A stretch of DNA of 64,000 nucleotides from contig NC_080052.1 of the NCBI RefSeq assembly GCF_026212465.1, forward strand, positions 14,231,033 through 14,295,032, in the 5' to 3' direction. The notes below the pieces were generated by a model. It searched no databases. It had not been told where the DNA came from and worked only from the letters and a program-made list of their open reading frames with translations. Source of the stretch: Amaranthus tricolor. Lineage: Eukaryota > Streptophyta > Magnoliopsida > Caryophyllales > Amaranthaceae. The position numbers and the translations under genes are program-made. How positions within the stretch are numbered: the stretch's first letter is position 1; the number at the start of each line of letters is the position of its first letter. Shown here in pieces: positions 54,901 through 64,000 of the stretch.

Positions 54901-57396
54901 TAGGGATGCAAGCGGGGCGGGTCTAATAGGACACCCACCCCATCGGGGCGGGGATGGGTCCCCGTTTGATGGGTCATGGGGCGGGTAGGGGTATAAAAAT
55001 CATAACCATCGCGGGGATGGGGATGGGGATGGGTTTTAGGTGAAACCCGCCCCATCCCGCCCCTCCCCGCCCCGCCGCAGTGAACAAATTTTTTAAAAAA
55101 TTTATTTTCAAATTTCTGGAATTCTTAAAAGTATTTTCAAATTTTTTTAAAAGTTTTTAAAAATCCCGGTTTATATTGTTTAAAAAAAATATTTGAAAAC
55201 CCTAAATTTCAAAACCCTTTTTCTTTCACTGTGCTGTGCTGGCCGTCATTTGCAATCCCATCTTCTTCAGTCTTCACTGCTGGGCGCTGGCCATCATCAC
55301 TCATTTCCTTTTTCTTCAATCTTCACTGCCATTCTTCTTCAATCTTCACTGCCATTCTTCTTCAATCATCTTCTTCTTGAAACAGACTACCATCTTCATC
55401 AACAGGTAAGCATCAAAGAACATAATATCATCTCGGGTTGAAGAAAATATAAAGCTTTTTTTCTCCCCATATATTTTTGCGTCATTTCCTTACTTTTTGT
55501 TTATTTTATCTCTTGGTATCTGTTGGTATGTATGAATATCAGATTCTTCAGTTTGTTTCACTTCATTTTCAATTTGCAAAGGGTCGTCAGTTTCAATATT
55601 TTCTGGGTATTTTTTTTGATTTTGTTTTATGCCCTGTTTAACAATCCTGTGGGTATTTTCAGTTTGTATCTGGGTATTCTTCATCTGTTTTATATTCCGT
55701 TTGCAAAGGGTTGTCAGTTTCATCTGTTGATTTTGTTTCAATTTCATCTGGGTATTTTCATCAGTTTGTATCTGAGTATTTTCAGTTTCATCAGTTTCAA
55801 TGAAAAGCTAGTGTTATTTAAATTCAAAGTTTATAGATGCAGAGACTTACATAATTGTCACGAGCAGATAGTTCATTGATTGTTTTCCTTAATAGTTGTG
55901 CAATGGTGTTGTTAAAGGATGTGAGATTCATAGATCCAAACTATTTTGGGCATCGAATCTAAGAGCTAACCTTAAAATGTAAAATTTGTGGTACAATTCA
56001 ACACAACTTATTAAGAAAATGTATTAAGTTCTAGGAGTAGCTAGAATTACATTAAGATGTTTTACAGCAAAGGACATAATAGAATATAGATTATGAAAAA
56101 GAAAAATGGTATAGATCAAACACAATAGCAAAGTTGTTCTTTATCACAATAGCAAAGTTGTTCTTCATCTAAAACATCACAGGTGCTGTTTTGGTGTAGC
56201 ATCACATATGCTTCTCTTGATGTGTTAGAGTATTAGTATTAGACTTAGTTTCTTGCTAATAGGCATAATGCATAATTATATTACGTACCAGTGATTCTGC
56301 TTGCCATACCAGTGATATGCAAAGTAAATTATGTCACTAGCTTTCTTATTGACTGGTGTATGATGTGCATTTAGCTTTTCTTTTATTACCTTTTAGGGCA
56401 TATGTACTTAGTTGTTAGACAATTCTTACTTGTTAGATAAATATGGCTTCAAACCCATCAACTACTGCAGTTGTACTCCTATTAGCATCGATGAGTATGA
56501 AAGTCCAGCACATGTTGTTTCCGATCCTAACGTGTTACCTATAACAAGTAAGCACAATTCGGCGGTTTGGAATGATTTCAAGAGAAAGAGAGTTGGTGGG
56601 GTAGAGAAGGCTGAGTGCAATCATTGTAATAAGCTACTTTCCGCCGGTGCAAAGGCGGGAACTTCTCATTTGAAGGACCACATTCAAAGTTGTCGAAAGC
56701 GAATATGTCAAGATCTTCGGCAAACAAGATTATTCGGTACACAACATAATGTGAATGATAGTAGTGTTCTTGATCCTTATCGTAGTCGAACACTACCTCA
56801 AGCCGTTGAAGCTTTAATGTGTTCTCAAAATTGGATTTGGGCTGCCCTCAAAAGTAAGCATTAATCCTATCAATATTGTGTAATTTTTATGCGTTGATAA
56901 ATTTTGGTTATAAAAGCATTTGTGTTTGCAGATTGTGGAGAATTCAAGGACAAGGATTTTTCTAAAACTGTTGGAGCGTTGGAAGAAGAATGCGAAATGA
57001 AATTTGATAGTGATGAAATTATTCTGGATTGATTTACTTTAGATGATTTTGAGTTGATGTTGAAACTTGAAATACTTTTGTTTTAGACATGTATATTTGT
57101 TTGAGACTTTGATTATGTGTTTTTGTTTGAGACTTTGGAGTTTGGATATGTTTTATGGGTTTTAAGGCCCAAATAATTGAATATAAATATGTGACACAGA
57201 TGGGTATTAAGCGGGGATTTGACGGGTGGTGGGGCGGGTAAAATGGGTATTAGACGGGGATGGATACCCAGATGGGTGGCGGGGCGGGGATGGTATTAGG
57301 TACAAACCCATCGGGGCGGGGACGGGGAAAAAAATTATACCAGATGGGGATGGGGATGGTAACGCCAATACCCGCCCCGCCGCATTTGCATCCCTA
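54901..57396 (+). mobile_element. Non-autonomous hAT transposon, complete ends
   Basis: 2496 bases. Terminal inverted repeats begin TAGGGATGCAA on both ends and go on into GGGGCGGGT-rich subterminal repeats (54911-55078 and 57200-57380). Perfect 8-bp target duplication ATGCATAC. The middle encodes a shortened transposase. The GC-rich ends are normal for plant hAT elements and contrast sharply with the AT-rich surroundings. Confidence 0.93.
56412..57033 (+). pseudogene. hAT transposase remnant: BED zinc finger joined to hATC C-terminus
   Basis: Exon 1 (to 56853) encodes a BED finger: SAVWNDFKRKRVGG, then ECNHCNKLL ... SHLKDHIQSC. Directly after RLFGTQHNVNDSS it continues with LDPYRSRTLPQAVEALMCSQ, the end of the hATC dimerisation domain. 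The whole catalytic middle is missing but the reading stays in frame. An intron with GT-AG ends (56854-56931, 78 bases) leads to exon 2 (56932-57033), ending KFDSDEIILD and a stop. No ATG is in this frame near the start. The ATG at 56443, in context ATGGCTTCAAACCC, is one frame off, which suggests a frameshift or an upstream exon. It cannot catalyse transposition, but could bind DNA. Confidence 0.82.
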
Positions 57397-57404
57397 ATGC
57401 ATAC
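57397..57404. other. hAT target-site duplication, right
   Basis: ATGCATAC. The uninterrupted site is visible in the related LTR at 63340-63347 (as GTATGCAT). Confidence 0.93.
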
Positions 57405-58405
57405 CCCCATGGTGACCATAATGATCCTAAATTGCCATGGGAACGATAATAATAATAATTCCATGTCCAATGTAATAAACCCATAGGGAAGTACCACAAT
57501 CATCCTCAGTTTCCAAGTTTAACTCCATTTAAATTATTTGAGATGTGTAAGCCTTAAGTGATTTACAACATCACATCATAGAATGAATTCCAACATTACT
57601 TTACATAACCGATCACAAAAATATGGTCTAAGCGTGTACCTTAGTAGCACGATAGATCAACACAATCACTTAACGAATGGAATCTCAACCTCTTATGAAC
57701 TGAGGTCCTAAAATCATCACACATACAAAAATCAGGTATTAGTACGTGTACAAACATTCACTCCACTTTATACCATCAAGACATCACTAAACTTCTTAAT
57801 TTTAAATTATTAAATCATATATCTCAATGCTTGCTAACTTCTAAAAACGACCAGTAAATTTACTGGCCTTTTCGGACAGTTTAGAAAATTCAAACAAAAA
57901 ATCCGACTTCATTAATGCGTCCGGAAGACACCAATTATGTTGGGTACCAAATTTCATAATTTTTAACGCCCATTTACTATTTTTAATTAATTTTGACGTT
58001 TAAACGACTTTTAATGCAATCGATAGTGAAACAACAAACAAAACGCACTCAAACCCTGAGGCTTGAGGCCCGGCTTCCGAGGAAGCAACGTCATTGCCCA
58101 GATTTTATATACATATATATATTATTAAAATAATTAAATCCCTTTGATCTCCTTTCATAATTCAATGATATTTATCCACAACACATAACAATCAACATAT
58201 GTTACCATACCTTACTCAAAATAATTAAATCAACCAAATTATAACAAATTCCACAAAACAAAGTATGCGTATCTACATATATAAAAATTCCATCACCATA
58301 TTTAATTATGAAGTAAAAATACAAACATCCATTAAAATAACATTTTCATGCTACTCATCCATCAAATCTCTTCCGATATATATGAACTAAAAATCATGAA
58401 TGTAA

Positions 58406-58793
58406 TTCTTTTAGCAAATTAAAATTTTGCTAAAGGATTATGAATTATGATGATTAAATAAAATAAGTGTATACAAATAATTCTTCTAACAAATTGAGAT
58501 TTTATAAAAGAATCATGATTTCAATAAAACCACATCCCTTCTAACAAATTGAATTTTTGTTAAAGAGTATAAGCTCATGAAAAATTATATTAAATAAAAA
58601 TATAAACATAATCCTTCTAACAAATTAAAATTTTGTTAAAGGAATATGAATCCATAAAATTATATTACTGAAAAGTATGAACATAATTATTCTAACAAAT
58701 TGAATTTTGTTAAAGAATAATTAATCATGAAAAACAAATAAATATAAAGGTTTGAACAAAATTCTTTTAACAAATTAAAGTTTTTGTAAAAGA
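58406..58793. repeat. Hairpin minisatellite, about 75-bp period, in the gypsy LTR
   Basis: Six units, each with an inverted repeat of the form CTTCTAACAAATTAAAATTT followed by TGTTAAAG, near 58406, 58481, 58537, 58612, 58687 and 58761. Spacing is about 75 except one of 56. The sequence between hairpins is AT-rich with ATGAATCATGA-like segments. Confidence 0.8.
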
Positions 58794-59524
58794 ATAATGA
58801 ATCAAGAACTTATAATCTTAAGGATTAAAAGATTGAATTAGCACAATTGAACACCCAAAATCCAACTCTTGAATTTTTTTTTTCTTCCTTCTCTATATGG
58901 CCAAAAATTTCTGATTTTTTTTGTGATGTTTAAATGCTTCAAATGACCATTCAAAGGTCTACGTATATGCACATAACTTCACAATTTATAACCTAGTTTA
59001 ATTATCCTTAATTAAGCATTTAGGGAGGAGTTACATGGACTCCTCCACTCCCTTTGTACAACCGGCCATATGGCCTTCCAAGCTATATTTTTTTATTTTT
59101 ATTTTATTTTAATTAATTTATTGCTCGATTTAATGTAAGACGCAAAAAGCTCGTTATGCGATTAACTTATTATGCAACGAAATGTGCGCACAACAAAACC
59201 CAAATAAATAATTATTTAATTTATTTAATTGACTAATTATTTATTACATAATTAATTTTTTTAATCGATATTTTAACGGGGTGTTACAAATACTATTACT
59301 ATAATTTCCCGCCACCCAATATGTTTGTATTAACTTTTATAATATTTTTTTATATCTCAAAATCTAGACAAATCCATCGAAAACAATGCATTTTATAATA
59401 CATTTTTAATTGTTGGGATTATTTTATTTTGCAAAGTTGCAACCATTGCATCATCTGGATAATTAGAAAGTAAGGTTTCGTGCAGTATTTGAATAATAAG
59501 ACATATGCTAAAAAGGGAATAATA

Positions 59525-59757
59525 ATGCTCAATGACATTTCATCTTACAATTCCATACACGAGTTTGACAAAACCCAAAATCCTGCTAATTCCTATTTTA
59601 TTAATCCTTCTAATTTCACTTGCCTCAAATTTGTCAATACTATATTTGATGGCACCAGATTTAGCGATTAAAAAGGGTCAATGGTAATTGTTCTAAATGC
59701 TAAGAATAAAATCGGCTTCATTGATGGAACATGGCCTCCACCGCCCTTGAATTCTGT
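59525..59757 (+). pseudogene. Copia gag N-terminal fragment
   Basis: Reading from the ATG at 59525: SYFINPSNFTCLKFVNTIFD, a stop (TAA) at 59669-59671 where Trp is expected, then GSMVIVLNAKNKIGFIDGTW. This pattern is that of the copia-type gag N-terminal family (ALNAKNKLGFIDG). The fragment is cut near 59757-59784, next to the LTR at 59785. It has no other coding part. Confidence 0.6.
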
Positions 59758-59784
59758 CTGAAAACGATCGCCAAATACTTACGA

Positions 59785-60350
59785 TGTTAAGAACAAACAA
59801 CAATGAGCAAAATTAAGTTTGACAAAGTAACAAACAAGGACACAAAGATTTAAGGAGGTTCACCCAATGATGGCTACGTCCTCCGTGGTGTGTAGTTTAT
59901 GTTTATATTATATCAAATGAATACAAACAACACTTCAATATGAAGAATTACAATTGAGATAGAGATAACAACAATAGGCTATGTGTTTGGCTTAAGGGTT
60001 GTGTTTGATGTGTTTTGCATACTTGAAGTGTGGGTATGAGAGCCCTATTTATAGTGCTAGGTACTTGAAGATGAATGGCTCACATAAATACATAGTTAAT
60101 TTAGGGTAATGAATACTATGAAATAACTCTAAGAACTTGAAAAGGCATTATCTCAAGAGTCACACACATGAGACTCTTCACCTTAATCTTCATTAACACC
60201 AATAATTCCCATGAATACTCTTCACCTTATTACACCCTTTTGGATTCCACAACTCAAGAGTCACACTCATGAATTCATCCCATTAAAGTGCACTCAAGTC
60301 ACACAATAGTATACTCCCATAATCACATTAGTATACTACTATTCATAACA
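59785..60350 (-). mobile_element. 3' LTR of a Tork-like copia element
   Basis: 566 bases, TGTTATGAATAG ... GTTCTTAACA on the minus strand with TG/CA ends. Contains repeated CTCAAGAGTCACAC (60153 and 60252), a possible enhancer repeat. The other LTR lies outside the window, so no target duplication can be checked (TACGA lies outside this end). Confidence 0.85.
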
Positions 60351-60361
60351 ATCTCCACCTT
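60351..60361 (-). other. Polypurine tract of the Tork-like element
   Basis: The minus strand reads AAGGTGGAGAT directly before the LTR TGTTATG. Confidence 0.85.
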
Positions 60362-60441
60362 GACTTGAGTTCACCCAAATCTCAACATTCATCAATTCAC
60401 TTCATAAAAACATACACACCTCAAAAATGCCCAAGAGGGCA

Positions 60442-61547
60442 TTATTTCAAGCAAGGAGCTAAACCTACCAAGTCAACACATAATTCAAACTTGGTAGTAG
60501 GTAATGACTTTGTCATCATGTCGGCCGGATTTTCCGATGTGTCAATCTTCTTCAATAACACCCTTTTGTGCTCAACTTCATCTCGGATAAAGTTATACTT
60601 AATATCAATGTGCTTGGACCTTCTATGAAATGTATTTTGATTCCTAGCCAAATGAATTGCACTTTGACTATCACAATGTACACTTACCTCACACACCTTA
60701 TTGCACATTTCACCAACAAGACCTTTAAGCCATTTTGCTTCCTTGAATGACTCGGCCACGGCTATGTACTCCGCTTCGGTTGTAGAAAGAGCAACCACAT
60801 CTTGCAAAGATGATTGCCAACTAATCGCCGAACCACCCAAAGTAAACACGAACCCACTTGTGGACTTTCTATTATCTAGATCACCACCATAATCCGAGTC
60901 ACAAAACCCGGTTAGCTCACTTGAATTTTTCCCATACATGAGACAAACATTTGAAGTATCTTTCAAATACCTCAATAGCCATTTTAGTGCATCCCAATGT
61001 CCCTTACCCAGATTAGACATATATCTACTCACCAAACTCACCGCATGAGCAATGTCGGGACTAGAGCATACCATAGCATACATAACGCTACCAACGGCAC
61101 TAGTGTATGGAATTCTTACCATTTGCTCTTCTTCCTCTTTTGTTTGTGGACACAAATTCTTGGACAATTTGAAATGAGAAGCAAGAGGAGTAGACACACC
61201 TTTAGCATCATCCATGGAGAAACGTTGAACAACTTTCTCAATGTACTTCCTTTGACTAAGGTATAAGACACCCTTAGCCCGATCTCTCAAAATCTCCATC
61301 CCAAGAATCTTCTTGGCTTCACCAAGATCTTTCATATCAAATTCACTTGAAAGCAACTCTTTTAAGTCCTCCACCTTAAGCAAAGAGCTACATGCTACTA
61401 GCATATCATCAACATATAAGAGCAAATATAGTAAAGAACCATCTTCAAATTTCTTAAGATAAACACAGCTATCATAAGAACTTCTAACAAAATCATGTGA
61501 AATCATAAAGGAATCAAACCTTTTGTACCATTGCCTTGGAGATTGCT
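60442..61547 (-). pseudogene. Tork-like copia pol, C-terminal part, cut by an LTR insertion
   Basis: 354 codons from the ATG at 61506, and the frame is open up to 61547 (QSPRQWYKRFDSF upstream of the ATG). RT box YVDD is at residues 31-34 and DLGEAKKILGMEI follows. RNase H has GFCDSDYGGD (D204) and STTEAEY (E245). It ends LVGLAPCLK at 60442. The part kept has no stop. At 61547/61548 the RT is interrupted by TGTAACACCCCG, the start of a gypsy LTR. TTGCT (61543-61547) is the probable 5-bp target. It belongs to a different copia lineage from the elements at 1-26083 and 40512-51208. Confidence 0.9.
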
Positions 61548-63078
61548 TGTAACACCCCGATATTTTCCCGATATATTAAATGATTTGCTAGTAATATTAT
61601 TATTTTTATTATTATTATTTTTTTTAGAAAAAAATATATATTTCTTTTTATTATTTATTTTGTTAGTAGATTAAATCATGAGACTTCAACTTTTAAGGCA
61701 ATTAAAATCATTTTAAGCCCAAATCTTTTTCCTAATCTATCTTTAACTTCAAAAAAAAATATAAAAATAAAAATAAAAACAAAAAAAAAAATAAAAATAA
61801 ATGGGAAGTGGAATCATTTGGCCGGCCATATGGAGGGTTAAGGGGGGATTAGTAACCTCTTAGGAAGATTGAAGATCAAGGAATTATTGCCTTCTATAAT
61901 TATTGTCTTAATTTCCTTAATTCCTTTATTTCCTTAATCTCCTAATTACCTTACATCTTTTCATTTTCAAACCATTTGCAAGTAAGAAAACACTCCCAAA
62001 ACACTACATTTCTCACGCCTAAATCCTCCACCTTGGTTCATCAATTTTGGTGTTTTGTTCTTGAAGCAATTGTGAGTAATCCTTAATCTAGTTTTTATTT
62101 TTTTTAAATTTTAATTTAAATTTCTATGATTTTTATGTGTGTTATTTTATAGTTTATGATTTATTCATGATTTAAAATTCATGTGTGGAAGTATGATGTT
62201 TTTCCATTTAAATTAATGTATGGTTTTAGGGTTTTAGATATGTTTACATGTGTATGAAGAATTGTTTGAAGAATGATTGAAAAAAATATATATATATATA
62301 TGTATATACAAAAAAAAAAAATGGTTGCTCATATAAAAAAAATATATGTGGTGATGGAAATTTATTTTTTATTTTTTATTTTTATTGATAAATAGTGGAG
62401 ATTTATAATGTTGGTAGAGAAATATACATGTATATGTGTGGTGTGTTTGTGTGTGTAAATTGGTGTAAAAAGATTTATTTTTGAGAAAAATATAAATAAA
62501 TAATTAAAATTTATTTTTGGATGTGATCATGAAAATTATGTAAATTTTATTGTTTAGATTTAATAGGGAATAAAGCATTGAAATTTATATATTTGTGATA
62601 AAAAAATGAGATCCCGTAGGTTTTGAAGATGATGGAAAAATTGTGTTTTTGGAGCATTTTTGGCTTTAAAATTAAGTTAAAAATACTTATACTATGTTAT
62701 AAATTATGAAAATTGGTACTCGGGGGTTTTGACGCCTTCCGGACGCAACGGTGAAGTCGGATTTTCAGTTTGACAGTTTTAAGATGAGTTTCTGGACAGA
62801 TTGTATAGGCTGTCCGGTTTTGTGTATATACCATGTCATAGTATGTGATGGATGTTCATGTTGTGTGTAGTATTCTAGGTATGAATGTGATTGTATATGT
62901 GTGTTATGGATGATTTGAGGAAAATGTGTATGTGTGCTTATTTCCCGAATACGATTGAACCTTGTAGGAAGTCGATTCGTGACCGGGAATTGATTAAGAC
63001 GCTTGCGAGTTGGTTATCTTGCTTAAGGTATGTACACGCAGCGTGGTTCGCATTAGTCCGATGTATCATGTATTAATG

Positions 63079-63486
63079 ATACCCGAAAGTAAGGCATGGG
63101 TATATAGAACGAATAATGTTATCGTTCGAATCAATAATTTTATACATTGTTATGATAAGTAGAGGTAGTATGTCCTCACTAACTTAAAAGTGGACGTAGT
63201 ATGACATCAATCTTTATATATTGTTTTGATAAATGGAGGTAGTATGACCTCACTAACTTAAAAAGTAGACGTAGTATGACGTCAATTGGTGGAAAAGAAT
63301 TACTCGCGGTATATGAGGGCATTATGAGCCACCGCGGGGGTATGCATACTTAACTATAGACACCGAAGTAAGGCGAGTGTCTATGGTAGAGGCTTGCTTA
63401 GGGGTTAGCTCCCCCTAATGTATTGTCTCACTTATGGAGTTTGGAGTGTACCGGCAGTATGGCTGGATAGTACAGCAGTATGGCTG
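63079..63486 (+). other. Stem-loop cluster in the gypsy LTR
   Basis: Six stem-loops with an AGTATG loop: 63162-63177, 63193-63208, 63236-63251, 63268-63283, 63451-63466 and 63473-63486. Two have a GAARGTAAGGC-type loop: 63079-63103 and 63354-63386. One has stem CGCGGT/ACCGCG, 63305-63336. Stems differ in sequence but keep pairing. The cluster probably acts in the LTR transcript (leader or R/U5). Confidence 0.7.
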
Positions 63487-63633
63487 ACTAACTTTTACAT
63501 GAAAATAAATATTCTTAATAAGCATGATCGAAGCGTACGGTTCTGTGATTTGTTAGCTAATTAATTAAAACTTTATCTTGTGTTATTATTTATTGGTATG
63601 CGACGTTCGCTGACGTGTGCTTTTGGTCTTAAC

Positions 63634-63696
63634 GACCCTGCGATGATGTTGTGTCCTATCTGGGCAATGACTAGCAGTAAGTTAAGTTGCAGGGTC
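63634..63696 (+). other. Long-range inverted repeat GACCCTGC/GCAGGGTC
   Basis: Eight-base perfect pairing of 63634-63641 with 63689-63696 around a 47-base interval, just downstream of the stem-loop cluster. Confidence 0.5.
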
Positions 63697-64000
63697 TGGG
63701 GAGTGAGGATTGTCCCTTGAAGAAATAAATTATTAGGGTAGAAAAGTCTTAATAAGATCTTCAAAATTTAGTTTAAAGAACATTTGGTTTTTATGAGGCG
63801 ACTTTCGTTCTCAAGTTGTAATAAGTAAATTTAACTTTTCGTTCTTATCCGCTGCTAAGAATTTCTTATTATCTAGTAGATCTTAATAACGCTAATAGAA
63901 CTCGATCCGCACGTTTTCCTTAACTTCAAAACCGTTTTAAACTGTTTTCTAACATCCCGGTTTGACTCGGATTATAGTTGTCTCGTTTTTAAAAGGTCAT

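Larger units (their letters stand above)
54884..59288 (-). mobile_element. Ty3/gypsy-type LTR, minus strand, interrupted by a hAT element
   Basis: Reading on the minus strand it starts at 59288 with TGTAACACCCCGTTAAAATA and continues to 57405. It is then interrupted by the hAT element and resumes for a few bases at 54892-54884. It shares CCGGCCATATGG, the CTTCCGGACGCA...GAAGTCGGATTTT block and GGGGGTATGCATACT with the LTR that starts at 61548. No internal gypsy coding sequence is present. The far end is cut by the LTR ending at 54883. Confidence 0.75.
61548..64000 (+). mobile_element. Ty3/gypsy-type LTR, plus strand, runs off the window
   Basis: Starts TGTAACACCCCGATATTTTC inside the copia RT gene. 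It is over 2.45 kb long with no primer site before the window end, so it is a very long LTR or one whose interior begins beyond 64000. Shares several blocks with the minus-strand LTR at 54884-59288. The part 63079-63696 is packed with stem-loops. ORFs in it are short and unremarkable. Confidence 0.82.

Noticed and set aside
54901..55081. CpG island or host promoter
   Set aside because: The GC-rich stretch is the subterminal repeat region of the hAT element and recurs inverted at its other end.
55193..55879. Possible coding exons upstream of the BED finger
   Set aside because: ORFs here are low-complexity, Ser/Phe- and His-rich with no recognisable domain. They are more likely leader or intron of the hAT gene.
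62891..63076. Short ORF in the right gypsy LTR
   Set aside because: No domain. It lies in LTR sequence dominated by secondary structure.
63079..63486. CRISPR-like array of short repeats
   Set aside because: Repeats are short hairpins with covarying stems in a plant LTR. There are no fixed-length spacers, no cas genes and a eukaryotic context.

Overview
This is repeat-dominated nuclear DNA from a flowering plant. It carries Ty1/copia and Ty3/gypsy LTR retrotransposons with initiator-Met-tRNA primer sites, a plant DD39D mariner relic, a plant-type hAT element, a SINE-like insertion, MITEs and long (AT)n tracts. I find no ordinary host gene, no tRNA or rRNA gene and no prokaryotic system. The species cannot be named from this sequence alone.

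Layout. (1) 1-26868: three near-identical 9.7-kb units, each holding a dead minus-strand Ty1/copia element of the large type with a third ORF. The unit repeats at offsets of 9741 and 9710 bases, the difference being mostly (AT)n length. Units 1 and 2 end in the same chimeric LTR/MITE junction. Unit 3 keeps the complete 5' LTR (24891-26083) and the whole foldback MITE (26588-26998). The array may continue to the left of the window. (2) 27-33 kb: (AT)n tracts, two degraded LTR-like blocks, a 22-bp minisatellite with an inverted tail, and a broken mariner transposase (31206-32557). (3) 33.3-40.1 kb: a SINE-like insertion beside a tandem array of five LTRs and four short gag-bearing interiors (TR-GAG type), with primer sites exactly 1556 bases apart. 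(4) 40512-51208: a full-length, apparently intact and young relative of the dead elements. It has 1437-bp LTRs differing at 3 positions, a 5-bp TSD, gag, pol and a third (env-position) ORF. (5) 51-57 kb: CACGTG-type degenerate repeats, another (AT)n tract, a copia-type LTR ending at 54883, then a complete non-autonomous hAT (54901-57396, 8-bp TSD) inserted in a minus-strand gypsy LTR. (6) 57-64 kb: the rest of that gypsy LTR, a copia gag fragment, the 3' end of a minus-strand Tork-like copia element, and a second gypsy LTR (from 61548) that interrupts its reverse transcriptase.

How the parts relate. The intact element (42017-48996) is the reference for the dead array: gag, pol and ORF3 match piece by piece, so the shared lesions can be read. 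They include a protease Asp-to-Asn change, a deletion in the integrase zinc region and nonsense codons in pol and ORF3. The window is best read as nested and tandemly amplified transposons. The observations most worth following are: a conserved gag/pol layout with phase-0 splice-like sites; a strongly over-represented CTGTTCC heptamer in the copia family; a cluster of stem-loops with constant loops and covarying stems in the right-hand gypsy LTR, one of which is conserved with compensatory changes in the second gypsy LTR; and the mechanism and age of the 9.7-kb triplication.
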